A DNA stretch of 64,000 nt from Dermabacter hominis NBRC 106157 (GCF_001570785.1 NZ_BCSI01000010.1:1-64000); one strand, 5' to 3'; numbered from the stretch's first letter, positions 39,874 to 48,859 are shown. Notes: a model not told the origin generated them from the sequence alone. Made by a program: numbers and translations.

Positions 39874-40521
39874 CTACGCGAGCGTGCCGGCCGCTGCTGA
39901 TCGGGCTGCCTCGTTGAGTGCCTCGCCGGTTTTGAGGAGGCGATCGGCGCGCTTGGTGAGCTCCTCGGGTGTCGCGGGGGTCCCGAATGAACGTGCGAGT
40001 TCGGTGCGAGAGGCGGGGGAGTCGGCGGCGTGGGCCGATCCGTAAGCGGCGAGCATCGCGACGGCCGCCGCGCGCGAGAGCGCCACCGAAAGATCGCCCG
40101 TGAATGCGCCCGAGAGAATCGCATCGAGCGTCACGCGCATCGAATCGATCGTGGGCGGATCGCTAAACCCTACGAGGTAGGTGAGGCCCGGCGCCGTGGA
40201 TTGACCAAGCTCGAACAGGCGCCGGACCTCGTCGGTATCGCGCTGAACCCACGTGTGCAGGACGTACAGTCGCCACAGGGCGCCCGGAAGCGAGGCCGGC
40301 TCCGCCCCGGACCACAGCGCAGCGAGATCTTCGAGGCCCTCCCGCTCAACGAGTCTCAGCACGCGCTCGACAACCTCGGGGCGGGCATTCTCGCGCGTCT
40401 CCCGCAGGAGCGCCGCAGCGCTCTCGTGCGCCGCCTGATTCTTGAGGGCAGGATCGACACCTCCCTCGATCGCCTCTTGACGCTGGGGGGACAGAGATGC
40501 TGGACGCCTAAACTGTGCCAT
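39874..40521 (-). CDS. Conserved actinobacterial hypothetical protein
   Basis: 215 aa, mostly helical and soluble. A segment EPASLPGALWRLYVLHTWVQRD (about 74-95, quoted in part) followed by PGLTYLVGFSDPPTIDSMRV and GAFTGDLSVALSRAAAVAMLAAYGSAHA is a pattern I associate with an actinobacterial family of unknown role, sometimes misnamed as an RNA polymerase subunit. No catalytic motif is seen. The ATG lies 6 nt after TAGTGT on the minus strand (leaderless). It is divergent from the DUF4126 gene with 109 bp between the starts, and this gap holds the head-to-head motif pair. Confidence 0.6.
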   Translation of the reverse strand: MAQFRRPASLSPQRQEAIEGGVDPALKNQAAHESAAALLRETRENARPEVVERVLRLVEREGLEDLAALWSGAEPASLPGALWRLYVLHTWVQRDTDEVRRLFELGQSTAPGLTYLVGFSDPPTIDSMRVTLDAILSGAFTGDLSVALSRAAAVAMLAAYGSAHAADSPASRTELARSFGTPATPEELTKRADRLLKTGEALNEAARSAAAGTLA

Positions 40522-40527
40522 GCGTCA

Positions 40528-40533
40528 ACACTA
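40528..40533 (-). promoter_or_regulatory. -10 box for leaderless hypothetical gene
   Basis: On the minus strand TAGTGT ends 6 nt before the ATG at 40521. Confidence 0.5.
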
Positions 40534-40567
40534 CCCGCGACGGCTCGCACCGCCTTTGGGTACGGTA

Positions 40568-40598
40568 GTTCCGACGGTTGCCGGCAGCCGTCGGACCC
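40568..40598. repeat. Head-to-head pair of the dispersed CCGTCGG motif (palindrome)
   Basis: GTTCCGACGGTTGCC (minus-strand copy, 40568-40582) abuts GGCAGCCGTCGGACCCC (plus copy from 40583), forming an imperfect inverted repeat with TCCGACGG and CCGTCGGA arms. It lies between two divergent starts and could be a protein-binding site. Confidence 0.65.
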
Positions 40599-40630
40599 CA
40601 TCCCCTTGGCCCCACCCGAAGGAGAACGCC

Positions 40631-41239
40631 GTGGAAGCCTTCATGATGACCCTTAGCTCCGGCGTGGTGAGCGGAGTGCGCCCGTACCTCATGCTGCTCG
40701 TGCTCGGTCTTGCGGGGCGCTTTCTCGAGGTGCAGGAGATTCCCCAGGTGATGCAGCGCACCGACGTTCTGGTGATTGCCGCGATTCTTGTGATCGTGGA
40801 TTTCCTCGCGGATAAGGTGCAGTTTCTCGATTCGGTGTGGGATGGCATCAACAGCTTTGTGCGGCCCGTGGCCGGCGGCGCGATCGGCTTCCTGCTTGGC
40901 GGGGAGACGGACACGACGACCGCGGTGGTCTACGCGGCTGTGGGCACGTTCGCGGCACTTGGCACGCACGGCGCGAAAGCTGCGACGCGCGCGGCGGTCA
41001 ATGTTTCGCCCGAGCCGGTCTCGAACGTGGTCGTAAGCGTGATCGAGGATATTGCTGCCGTGATCCTCTCGATTCTCGCGGTGCTGCTGCCGATCCTTGC
41101 GGGCATCGCCGCGGTTTTCATCCTGATCGCGGCGGTGGTTGCGATCGTCGTGCTCGTGCGGTTCGTGCGTCGATGGCGTGGACGCCGTGCCGCAACGAAA
41201 AGGGCGGCACCCGAAGGCGCCGCCCCTGATGTGAACTAG
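40631..41239 (+). CDS. DUF4126 family membrane protein
   Basis: 202 aa with hydrophobic segments near 10-30, 46-62, 78-95, 103-120 and a long pair at 140-180. The family pattern ALSSG-like SSGVVSGVRPYLMLLVLGLA, DKVQFLDSVWDGINSFVRPVAG and THGAKAATRAAVNVSPEPVSN are visible; DUF4126 is an uncharacterised integral membrane family. I use the GTG at 40631, preceded by AAGGAG; an upstream in-frame extension overlaps the divergent gene. The stop is 3 bp from the convergent M3 peptidase stop. Confidence 0.8.
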   Translation: MEAFMMTLSSGVVSGVRPYLMLLVLGLAGRFLEVQEIPQVMQRTDVLVIAAILVIVDFLADKVQFLDSVWDGINSFVRPVAGGAIGFLLGGETDTTTAVVYAAVGTFAALGTHGAKAATRAAVNVSPEPVSNVVVSVIEDIAAVILSILAVLLPILAGIAAVFILIAAVVAIVVLVRFVRRWRGRRAATKRAAPEGAAPDVN

Positions 41240-41242
41240 CGA

Positions 41243-43288
41243 CTAGATCAGACCGCGCCGCTTGAGCAGCGGCTCATACTGGGCCTCGCGACCCGTCATA
41301 TCCTTGAAGGCTTCGGGGATCGGGCGCGTTGCGCCGATCGAGAGCACGTGGGCGCGGAACTTGTCGCCGTTCTCGCGCGTGAGCCCGCCGTTCTCTTCGT
41401 ACCAGGCGACCGTGTCCGCGTCGAACACCTCAGCCCACAGATATGAGTAGTAGCCGGCCGCGTAGCCGCCCGAGAACGTGTGGTTGAGATAGCTCGTGCG
41501 GTAGCGCGACTCGACGAGTGGATGCATGAGGCCCGCGTCCTCGAGCGAGGCCTGCTCGAACACGACCGGATCCTCGATCGGCTCGGCCTCGAGGGAGGCG
41601 GGGAGGCGGTGCCACGCCCAGTCGAGTGCGGCGGCGCGCAGATACTCGACCGTGCCGAAGCCCTCGCCCCACTGCTGCGAGGCTGTCACGGCATCGATGA
41701 GCTCCTGCGGCACAACCTCTCCGGTTTCGACGTGCTTGGCGTAGTTCGGCAGGATCTCCGGGTGGAACATCCACATCTCGTTGACCTGGCTCGGGTACTC
41801 GACGATGTCGCGCTCGACGCTGAGGCCCGAGAGGGTCTCGTACGCGACGTTCGAGAAGAGGCCGTGGAGAGCGTGGCCGAACTCGTGGAAGAGCGTGCTC
41901 ACTTCGTCGAGGGACACGAGCGCCACATCGCCATCGGCGGGTGCGCTGATGTTGAGGTTGTTGACGACGACGGGCTTCGTGCCCTCCGCGAGCGACTGAT
42001 CGACAATGTTGTTCATCCAGGCGCCACCGCGCTTCGTCTCGCGCGTGAAGTAGTCGCCGAGGAACAGGCCGAGCCCCTCGCCGCTCGCGTCGAAGACCTC
42101 CCAGACCTTGACCTCGGGGTGATAACCCACGAGGTCTTCGCGGCGCTTAAAGGTGATGCCATAGAGCTTTTCGGCGGCGTAGAACACGCCGTCCTCAACA
42201 ACGCGATCAAGCGCGAAGTACGGGCGAAGTGCCGCGGTATCCACGCTGAACTCTTCGGCCTTGACCTTGTCGCTGTAGAAGGCCCAGTCCCACGGCTCGA
42301 GAGTGTCGATGCCATCCTGCTTTGCGCGGGCCGCGATCTTTTCGGCCTCGCGGTTGGCGTTCGCCATCGCGGGTGCGCTCGTCTTCGCGAACAGTTCATC
42401 GACGGCCGCTGCGGTCCGGGCCGTGCGATCGGCAACGGCGAGCGAGGCGAAGTCCTCGAAGCCGAGCATCGCCGCCTTGCGGGCGCGCAGCGCCGCGATC
42501 TCTGCGGCCATCTGCCACGTGCGGTCGCCGCGCTCGACGCTTGCTTCGTAGAGGCGCTTGCGCACGTCGCGGTTCGTGAGGGAACTGAGCGCCGGCTGGT
42601 TCGTCGGGAGAATGAAGGTGAGCAGCCAGCCTTCGCGGCCGGCTTCCTTCGCGGCGCGGGCGGCGGCGGCCTTTGAATCTTCGCTCAGCCCCGCCAGTTC
42701 CTCCTCGCTCGTGAGGTGAAGAGCCGCGGCATTCATGTCCCGCGTGATCTGTTGGCTGAACTCCGTTTGCGCCTTCGAAATTTCGAGGTTGAGCTTCGCG
42801 AGCTCTTCGCGCTGCTCCTCGCTCAGGGCCGCGCCCGCGAGTGTGAAACGCTGATGGAACTTCTCTGTGAGCCGCACCTGCTCGGCGTCGAGCCCCGCCT
42901 CCTCGCGGGTCTCGTACACGGCGTTGAGGCGTTCGAAGATCTGCGGGTTGAGGTGCAGCTCGTTATCGAGCTCCGTGAGGAGTTCGGACACCTTCGACTC
43001 GATCTCAAGGAGCGGTTCGGTGCCGTCGGCGCTCGCGATGTTGTAGAACACGGTCGCGGCGCGGTTCAGGGTGCGGCTCGGTTGATCGAGCACCGCGACG
43101 ACGTTCTCGAAGGTGGGCTCCGAGGTGTCGTTCGCGATCGAAGCGTAGGCCTCGCGCGCTTCGCGAATGCCCTGCTCGATCGCAGGCAGGTAGTGTTCGT
43201 CGCGAATCGCGGCGAAGTCGGGAAGGTTGTAGGGGAGGCTTGAGGCCTCGAGGAGCGGATTGGACGTCGCTGTTGCTTCTTCACTCAT
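41243..43288 (-). CDS. M3 family zinc metallopeptidase (oligopeptidase A/Dcp-like)
   Basis: 681 aa cytoplasmic peptidase that degrades short peptides. The active site STLFHEFGHALHGLFSNV carries HExxH in the M3 form, followed by the third ligand Glu in the PSQVNEMWMFHPEILP region. The start AIRDEHYLPAIEQGIREA and end SYLNHTFSGGYAAGYYSYLW fit the OpdA/Dcp group. The ATG lies 6 nt after TACGGT on the minus strand and has no clear Shine-Dalgarno, so it is probably leaderless. Confidence 0.93.
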   Translation of the reverse strand: MSEEATATSNPLLEASSLPYNLPDFAAIRDEHYLPAIEQGIREAREAYASIANDTSEPTFENVVAVLDQPSRTLNRAATVFYNIASADGTEPLLEIESKVSELLTELDNELHLNPQIFERLNAVYETREEAGLDAEQVRLTEKFHQRFTLAGAALSEEQREELAKLNLEISKAQTEFSQQITRDMNAAALHLTSEEELAGLSEDSKAAAARAAKEAGREGWLLTFILPTNQPALSSLTNRDVRKRLYEASVERGDRTWQMAAEIAALRARKAAMLGFEDFASLAVADRTARTAAAVDELFAKTSAPAMANANREAEKIAARAKQDGIDTLEPWDWAFYSDKVKAEEFSVDTAALRPYFALDRVVEDGVFYAAEKLYGITFKRREDLVGYHPEVKVWEVFDASGEGLGLFLGDYFTRETKRGGAWMNNIVDQSLAEGTKPVVVNNLNISAPADGDVALVSLDEVSTLFHEFGHALHGLFSNVAYETLSGLSVERDIVEYPSQVNEMWMFHPEILPNYAKHVETGEVVPQELIDAVTASQQWGEGFGTVEYLRAAALDWAWHRLPASLEAEPIEDPVVFEQASLEDAGLMHPLVESRYRTSYLNHTFSGGYAAGYYSYLWAEVFDADTVAWYEENGGLTRENGDKFRAHVLSIGATRPIPEAFKDMTGREAQYEPLLKRRGLI

Positions 43289-43294
43289 GCGGTA

Positions 43295-43300
43295 ACCGTA
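43295..43300 (-). promoter_or_regulatory. -10 box for leaderless M3 peptidase gene
   Basis: On the minus strand TACGGT ends 6 nt before the ATG at 43288. Confidence 0.45.
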
Positions 43301-43349
43301 CCGAACGCCTACCCGCCGCGCACCGGTGTACCACAGTCCAAAACGCCTC

Positions 43350-43386
43350 CGTCCGCCCCGCCGGATACAGCCAGGTGGGGCGGACG
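43350..43386 (-). terminator. Hairpin downstream of alpha-galactosidase
   Basis: CGTCCGCCCC pairs with GGGGCGGACG (10-bp stem, 17-nt loop). It is located past the galactosidase stop and before the M3 peptidase promoter on the minus strand. No T-tract. Confidence 0.5.
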
Positions 43387-43418
43387 CGTGAAGGGGAAGA
43401 CATGGAGTGTGGCGGCCG

Positions 43419-45737
43419 TCAGCTCACGCGCGTGAGGCGCAGCAGCACCGTGTTTTCAGGGTTCAGGATCGGGGTGGTGATTCCGACGCTCGCCCACGCC
43501 CTACCGCTCAGCACCTGATCCGTGACGCCCCGGGCCCTGAATTCGGCGTTGAGACGCTCGTACTCGCGCGCATTGCCCGGTGTGGGCGCGAGGAAGCCCG
43601 AAGCGCTGCTCATGACGGGCGAGGGGACGTAACCCGAGGGCTTCGCTCCCGGCACGAGGACCTCGAGCCTGTAGCGCGCATCGTCGTCGAGACCCGGGAA
43701 GTAGAGGCGACCCGTCTGGTTAGCGTCGCTTCGTGAGAGAGCCGTGAAGGCAAAGAGTGCTCGGGAGGCATCGCGCGCGACGACACCGTGGAGCGCGACC
43801 GAGTCGTCCCCAAGATCCACGCGTACCCGATCGCCCGTGAAAAGAAGATCGCGCACGTCCTTATACAGCTGCACCCACTCGCGAAGCTCCGCCATCTCCT
43901 CGTCGGTGGCAAGCCGCAGATCCCATTCGATGCCGAAATGCCCGAAAAGCGCGGTCGCGGCGCGGTAGCCAATCGAGTGGAGGCGGCCAGTCGTGTGGGA
44001 GGCGCCCGAGGCGACGTGCGAGCCCATGAGCTCCAGAGGGATCAGCTGGTTCGTCCAGCGGTTCATCATTTGGCGCTCAAGCGGATCAATGCAGTCCGAT
44101 ACCCACACGCGGTCCGTGCGCTCAAGAACGCCGAGGTCCACGCGCGCACCACCCGATGAGCACGATTCGATCTCGAGGCCCGGGAAGCGTTCCTTCAGCT
44201 CATCGAGGAGGCGATAGGTGGCGAGGGTCTGCGCGTGAGTCGCGGGCTGGCCGGTTTCGCGAAAGCCCGCTTCGATGAGGTCGCGATTGTGATCCCACTT
44301 GATGTAGTCGATGTCGTTGGCCTCGAGGACCTGGACCATCTGATCGCGCACATGCGCGTAGGCCTCGGGAATCGCGAGGTTGAGGACCTGCTGGTGACGC
44401 GACTGCTCGGGCAGCCGCTGCATCGTCGTGCCCATGATCCACTCGGGATGCTCGCGCGCCACGGCCGAGTCCTCGTTGACCATCTCCGGCTCGAACCACA
44501 GGCCAAACTGCATGCCGTGGCCCTTGACGTGCTCGATGAGCGGCGTGAGCCCGTTCGGCCACACGTCCGTGCTGACAACCCAGTCGCCGAGGCCCGCGTA
44601 GTCGTCACGGCGATCGCCAAACCAGCCATCGTCGAGCACGTAGCGCTCAACACCGAGCTCCGCGGCGCGATCCGCGAGATCCTTGAGACGGTCGAGGTCA
44701 TGATCGAAGTAGACGGCCTCCCACACGTTCAAGGTGACGGGGCGGTGCGTGTCCACGTGGTTCTCGCGCGAGCGCAGCCACGCGTGGAAGCGCTGCGCGA
44801 CCTCGTCGAGACCCACGCCGTGGCTCGCGTAGACGTCAGGCGACTCGTAGCTCTCGCCGTGCGCGAGCACGACCTCGCCGGCGAACAGCCCTTCGCCGCC
44901 CGCAAGGATTGTCTCTCCCGCACTCGTACGCTCCACGACATGACGGTGCTGGCCCGAAAAGCCCGTGTGCAGCGCCCATACCTCGCCGGACGAGTAGGTG
45001 AAGCCCCGCTCGCCCACATGCATGAGGAACGCCGAATCGGCCCCGGTGCGCCCGCGGCGATTCTCGCGCAGGTGTTGGCCCACGCGCACGGGCAAGCGCT
45101 GAGGTTCGCGCTCGCGGGTCCAGCGGCCAGCAAAATCAAGGATTTCGTTCGCTTCCGACGGCACCGGGAGCGCCATCGTGAACGACTGCAGCAGGTAGTT
45201 TCCCTCTCCGTGATTGGTGAGCGTGCCGCGCATGCGCACGAGTCCAGAGTTCAGTAGTTCGAGGGTGAGCACGACTTCGAGACCGAGGGCGGCATCCTCG
45301 AGCGTGAGGGAGAGGACGTCTTTTTCTCCGGAACCGTCGGGCACGTTCTGCCGTAGCGTGTGCGCCACAAGGCCGAGTCGCGGGGCGAAGCCGGAGCCGT
45401 TGTCGCGCCCGCCAAGGAGGCCGGGCTCGCCGAGCCAACCGTCGGCATCCTGGGGGAGGAGGCCCGTGCGTGGGGGAATGTCGAGGGCGTTCTGGTTCGG
45501 GGCGACCGTTGCAGCGTCGAGGATGAGGTCGAGCTCGTCGCGGGTGAGGTCGCCGAGGTCGGAGCCCCAATAGGCGACTGCGGGCATCCGCCCCTCGGTC
45601 AGGTCGAGGACAATGCTCACGCCCGCGCGGCTCAGGTAGAGCGCGCGTTCGGTTTCGAGCGCGCGAGTGGCACAGGAGCGCAGCGCGCGGAAAGAACGCG
45701 AAGCAGCGGTGGCGTGGGCGGTGCGGGCGAGTGGCAT
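43419..45737 (-). CDS. Alpha-galactosidase, glycoside hydrolase family 36
   Basis: 772 aa, the length expected for GH36. The N-terminal beta-sandwich is followed by a (beta/alpha)8 barrel with VERYVLDDGWFGDRRDDYAG, GLWFEPEMVNEDS, the nucleophile Asp in DYIKWDHNRD, ESCSSGGARVDLG and the general acid Asp in WVSDCIDPLERQ. It releases alpha-1,6-galactose from melibiose or raffinose-type sugars. There is no signal peptide, so it is cytoplasmic and needs an importer, which is not adjacent. The ATG at 45737 has AAAGGA upstream. The AT-rich palindrome at 45777 may control it. Confidence 0.92.
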   Translation of the reverse strand: MPLARTAHATAASRSFRALRSCATRALETERALYLSRAGVSIVLDLTEGRMPAVAYWGSDLGDLTRDELDLILDAATVAPNQNALDIPPRTGLLPQDADGWLGEPGLLGGRDNGSGFAPRLGLVAHTLRQNVPDGSGEKDVLSLTLEDAALGLEVVLTLELLNSGLVRMRGTLTNHGEGNYLLQSFTMALPVPSEANEILDFAGRWTREREPQRLPVRVGQHLRENRRGRTGADSAFLMHVGERGFTYSSGEVWALHTGFSGQHRHVVERTSAGETILAGGEGLFAGEVVLAHGESYESPDVYASHGVGLDEVAQRFHAWLRSRENHVDTHRPVTLNVWEAVYFDHDLDRLKDLADRAAELGVERYVLDDGWFGDRRDDYAGLGDWVVSTDVWPNGLTPLIEHVKGHGMQFGLWFEPEMVNEDSAVAREHPEWIMGTTMQRLPEQSRHQQVLNLAIPEAYAHVRDQMVQVLEANDIDYIKWDHNRDLIEAGFRETGQPATHAQTLATYRLLDELKERFPGLEIESCSSGGARVDLGVLERTDRVWVSDCIDPLERQMMNRWTNQLIPLELMGSHVASGASHTTGRLHSIGYRAATALFGHFGIEWDLRLATDEEMAELREWVQLYKDVRDLLFTGDRVRVDLGDDSVALHGVVARDASRALFAFTALSRSDANQTGRLYFPGLDDDARYRLEVLVPGAKPSGYVPSPVMSSASGFLAPTPGNAREYERLNAEFRARGVTDQVLSGRAWASVGITTPILNPENTVLLRLTRVS

Positions 45738-45776
45738 GAAGGAGGTCCTTTGTGCTCGGGGGCGTCCGTGACCCAC

Positions 45777-45796
45777 TTATTTTCGCACCAAAATAA
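45777..45796. promoter_or_regulatory. AT-rich palindrome, candidate sugar operator/promoter
   Basis: TTATTTT and AAAATAA form perfect 7-bp arms around CGCACC in otherwise GC-rich DNA, 40 bp upstream of the alpha-galactosidase start and 139 bp upstream of the aminotransferase start. Either arm could also act as a -10 (TATTTT). Confidence 0.5.
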
Positions 45797-45922
45797 ATTC
45801 GCGTCCACCTCCGCTGTCAGGGCGGAGAAGATGACGGGCAGGGGCAGCCTCGGGGATCCTGGTCCGGTGTCGACGTCGAGGAAGCGCAGAGCGTGTGGAG
45901 ATTGACCGCGGAGGCCAGGGAG

Positions 45923-45928
45923 TACACT
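45923..45928 (+). promoter_or_regulatory. -10 box for leaderless aminotransferase gene
   Basis: TACACT ends 6 nt before the ATG at 45935. TTGACC at 45902-45907 is a candidate -35 but at a short 15-bp spacing. Confidence 0.5.
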
Positions 45929-45934
45929 CAGCCC

Positions 45935-47146
45935 ATGGAATTCACGCAGGCGGCGAAGCTACAGAACGTCCTCTACGACATCCGCGGGCCGGTCCTCGAC
46001 GAGGCCGCGCGCATGGAGAACGAGGGTCACCGCATTCTCAAGCTCAACATCGGCAACCCCGCGCCGTTCGGCTTCGAAACGCCCGACGAGATCCTCGTCG
46101 ACTTCATTCGCCAGGCCCACGTCTCCCAGGGCTACACCGACTCCAAAGGCATCGTCGCGGCCCGTCGTGCCGTCGCCCAGCACTACCAGACCCGCGGCCT
46201 GCCAGGGCTCCACCTCGACGACATCTACCTCGGCAACGGAGTGAGCGAGCTGATCCAGCTCACCGCCCAAGCACTCGTCAACGACGGCGACGAGGTGCTC
46301 ATCCCCATGCCCGACTACCCGCTGTGGACCGCGTGCGTCACCCTCGCGGGCGGCACTCCCGTGCACTACCGCCTCGACGAAGACAACGACTGGTTGCCCG
46401 ACCTCACCGACATCGCCGACAAGGTCACGCCCCGCACCAAAGCCATCGTCGTCATCAACCCCAATAACCCCACCGGTGCGGTGTACACGAAAGAGAACCT
46501 CACGGGCATCGTCGACATCGCCCGCAAACACGGGCTCATGATCCTCGCCGACGAGATCTACGACAAGATCCTCTACGATGACGCGACCCACACCTCGATC
46601 GCCTCGCTCGCCCCCGACCTCTTCACGATCACCTACAACGGCCTGTCCAAGGCCTACCGGGTTGCGGGTTTCCGTGCCGGCTGGATGGTGCTGTACGGGC
46701 CGAAAGACCATGCCAAAGGCTTCATCGAAGGCCTCGACATGCTCTCGAACATGCGGCTATGCGCCAACGCCCCCGCGCAGCACGTGATCCCCACGGCGCT
46801 CGGCGGCTATCAAACGATCAATGACCTCGTGGCCCCGGGTGGTCGGCTGCGTGAGCAGCGCGATGTCGCCTATGAGGCCCTCGCACGGATCCCCGGCGTA
46901 AGCGTCAACAAGGCGAGGGGGGCGCTCTACATGTTCCCGAAGGTCGACCTCGACATGTACAAGATCGAGGACGACGAGGAATTCGCGCTCGGCCTGCTTC
47001 GCCAGAAGAAAATCCTCATCACAAAAGGCACGGGATTCAACATCCCCACACACGACCACTTCCGCGTCGTGACCCTGCCCGACGTGGACGTGCTCGAGAA
47101 CGCGATCGACCGAATCGCCGACTACCTCGCGAGCATCCGCCGCTAG
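45935..47146 (+). CDS. Pyridoxal-phosphate aminotransferase, AlaA-like
   Basis: 403 aa fold-type I class I/II aminotransferase. The start KLQNVLYDIRGPVLDEAARM is typical of glutamate-pyruvate aminotransferase AlaA. PNNPTGAVYTKENL, the ILADEIYDKILYDD PLP-ring Asp/Tyr motif, the Schiff-base Lys in YNGLSKAYRVAGFRAGWMV and the late KARGALYMFPKVDLDM are all present. It probably transfers amino groups between alanine and 2-oxoglutarate. The start ATG 45935 gives the canonical N-terminus and lies 6 nt after a TACACT box. It converges on the FprA-like gene with 18 bp between the stops. Confidence 0.9.
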   Translation: MEFTQAAKLQNVLYDIRGPVLDEAARMENEGHRILKLNIGNPAPFGFETPDEILVDFIRQAHVSQGYTDSKGIVAARRAVAQHYQTRGLPGLHLDDIYLGNGVSELIQLTAQALVNDGDEVLIPMPDYPLWTACVTLAGGTPVHYRLDEDNDWLPDLTDIADKVTPRTKAIVVINPNNPTGAVYTKENLTGIVDIARKHGLMILADEIYDKILYDDATHTSIASLAPDLFTITYNGLSKAYRVAGFRAGWMVLYGPKDHAKGFIEGLDMLSNMRLCANAPAQHVIPTALGGYQTINDLVAPGGRLREQRDVAYEALARIPGVSVNKARGALYMFPKVDLDMYKIEDDEEFALGLLRQKKILITKGTGFNIPTHDHFRVVTLPDVDVLENAIDRIADYLASIRR

Positions 47147-47164
47147 CGGCGTGTGGCGCGCCGC

Positions 47165-48616
47165 TTATTCGCCGCGCGCGATCCGGATCATCTGCTCGCG
47201 GTCGATCTCCTTGAGCGATGGGCGTGCGTTACCGTCGGAATCCTTCCGCTTCGCACCCGCCTGGATCTCGTGGTCGTGAAGGCGCAGCCACCCGTCCCAA
47301 TCGACGTAGCGGATGCCGCGCTCATCGAGCAGGCGAACAATCGAGTCGGGGTCGCGATCCGGGCACGGCTCGAGCACGCCTTCCTCGATGTCTTCGATCA
47401 TGTGGGTGACGGTCTCGATTGCGTCCGATTTCGTTGCACCGATCAGCCCAACGGGCCCACGCTTGATCCAGCCGTTCGCATAGCACGCGGGCACAACAGC
47501 GCCCTCGGCGGTCGTGACACGGCCCTCGTCGTTGTGGATAACGCCGCGCACCGGGTCATAGGGAACCCCGGGCAACTCCGAGCCGAAATAGCCGACGGCG
47601 CGGTAGACCTGCTGGACGTCATACTCGACCACCTCGCCTGTGCCCTCGAGTGTGCCGTCGTCGGCGAGCCGGGTGCGCTCGAATCGCATGCCCGTCACGC
47701 GGCCGTCCTCGCCGAGCACCTCGGTGGGCCGGTGCCAGAAATGGAGGTGGAGCCGACGCTTGACCTCGCCGCCATCGCGGTCCGTGGGCTCAGCGCCGCT
47801 CGCCTCGAGCTCCTTCTGAGCTTCGAGCCAGCCCTCGAACGTGCTCACGACCTGATCGATGCGCTTATCGGCGCGGATGCGCTCCCATTCCTCGTCGCTG
47901 ATCTGCGCGAAATCGCGCTCGTCGAGGATCACCTGCACGCCTTTCGGGTGGGCGAGCTCGCGCGTTTCGAGCGGGGAGAACTTCGCCTGGGCGGGGCCGC
48001 GGCGGCCAAAGACATGTACGTCGGTGATCCGTGAGGCTTTGAGGCCTTCGTAGACGTTGTCGGCGATCTCGGTCGCAAGGAGCTCGTCGGCGCTTTTGGC
48101 GAGCATTCGCGAGACATCGAGCGCGACGTTGCCGTTACCGATCACGGCAACGGATTCGGCATCGAGTCGCCATTCGCGCGGATAGTCGGGGTTCGAGTCG
48201 TACCACGCGACGAAGTCGGCAGCGCCGAAGCTGCCCTCGAGGTCGATCCCGGGGATGTCGAGTTGGGCGTCCTTGAGTGCTCCCGTGGCGAAAATGATCG
48301 CGTCGTAGCGTTCGCGCAGGTCCTCGAGGGTCAGATCCGTGCCGAACGCGACGTTGCCGAAGAAGCGCATGTCGCGACGGTCGAGGATGCGGTGAAGTGC
48401 TGTCGTGATGCCCTTGATGCGCGGATGGTCGGGGGCGACTCCGTAGCGAATGAGGCCGAACGGCGTGGGTAGCGCATCGAAAATATCGACCTCGATTGCG
48501 AGCCGGCCCTTCTTGACGTGCGGCGTCTTGTTGAACGTCTCCGCCGCATACACGCCGGCCGGGCCGGAGCCAATCACGGCGATGCGGAACGGGATGTCGG
48601 TGAAGGTGCTGGTCAC
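47165..48616 (-). CDS. FprA-like ferredoxin/adrenodoxin-type NADP+ reductase
   Basis: 483 aa FAD enzyme. RIAVIGSGPAGVYAAETF (near residues 11-28) binds FAD; RYGVAPDHPRIKGITTALH is typical of the adrenodoxin-reductase group; ESVAVIGNGNVALDVSRML binds NADP; YANGWIKRGPVGLIGATKSD closes the FAD site. It transfers electrons from NADPH to ferredoxin. The start is taken as GTG 48616 with AAGGA upstream (an upstream ATG in frame gives a 14-residue extension without support). Confidence 0.9.
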   Translation of the reverse strand: MTSTFTDIPFRIAVIGSGPAGVYAAETFNKTPHVKKGRLAIEVDIFDALPTPFGLIRYGVAPDHPRIKGITTALHRILDRRDMRFFGNVAFGTDLTLEDLRERYDAIIFATGALKDAQLDIPGIDLEGSFGAADFVAWYDSNPDYPREWRLDAESVAVIGNGNVALDVSRMLAKSADELLATEIADNVYEGLKASRITDVHVFGRRGPAQAKFSPLETRELAHPKGVQVILDERDFAQISDEEWERIRADKRIDQVVSTFEGWLEAQKELEASGAEPTDRDGGEVKRRLHLHFWHRPTEVLGEDGRVTGMRFERTRLADDGTLEGTGEVVEYDVQQVYRAVGYFGSELPGVPYDPVRGVIHNDEGRVTTAEGAVVPACYANGWIKRGPVGLIGATKSDAIETVTHMIEDIEEGVLEPCPDRDPDSIVRLLDERGIRYVDWDGWLRLHDHEIQAGAKRKDSDGNARPSLKEIDREQMIRIARGE

Positions 48617-48745
48617 GGAGGTCCTTGAGCTTGGCGGGTACGCCCGGTGCGTGTTCATGCTTCGGGCTTTTCGATACTCGAGCCTAGCGTTAAAGCTCGC
48701 CCTGGGCGAGAAAGTGTGAGCAGCGTGCGGCCCGACGAACGCTCA

Positions 48746-48760
48746 GGTGCCGTCGGAACC
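48746..48760 (+). repeat. Copy of the dispersed CCGTCGGA motif
   Basis: GGTGCCGTCGGAACC in the gap between the FprA-like and AIM24 genes, 17 bp from the strong hairpin at 48777. Confidence 0.45.
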
Positions 48761-48776
48761 TCCACGAAGGAAAACC

Positions 48777-48842
48777 GAGGGTGTAGAAAGGCGGCTCGGC
48801 ACGCCCCGCTGCGGGGGCACCGAGCCGCCTTTCTACACCCTC
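48777..48842 (-). terminator. Long perfect hairpin after the AIM24 gene
   Basis: A 23-bp stem without mismatch: left arm 48777-48799 starts GAGGGTGTAGAAAGG, right arm 48820-48842 ends TCTACACCCTC. The 20-nt loop has GCCCC opposite GGGGC and can extend the stem. It lies 18 bp past the AIM24 stop. On the minus strand the next bases are GGTTTTCC, so it is an I-shaped or weakly U-tailed terminator. Confidence 0.7.
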
Positions 48843-48859
48843 AAGAGTGGATGGTGTTT

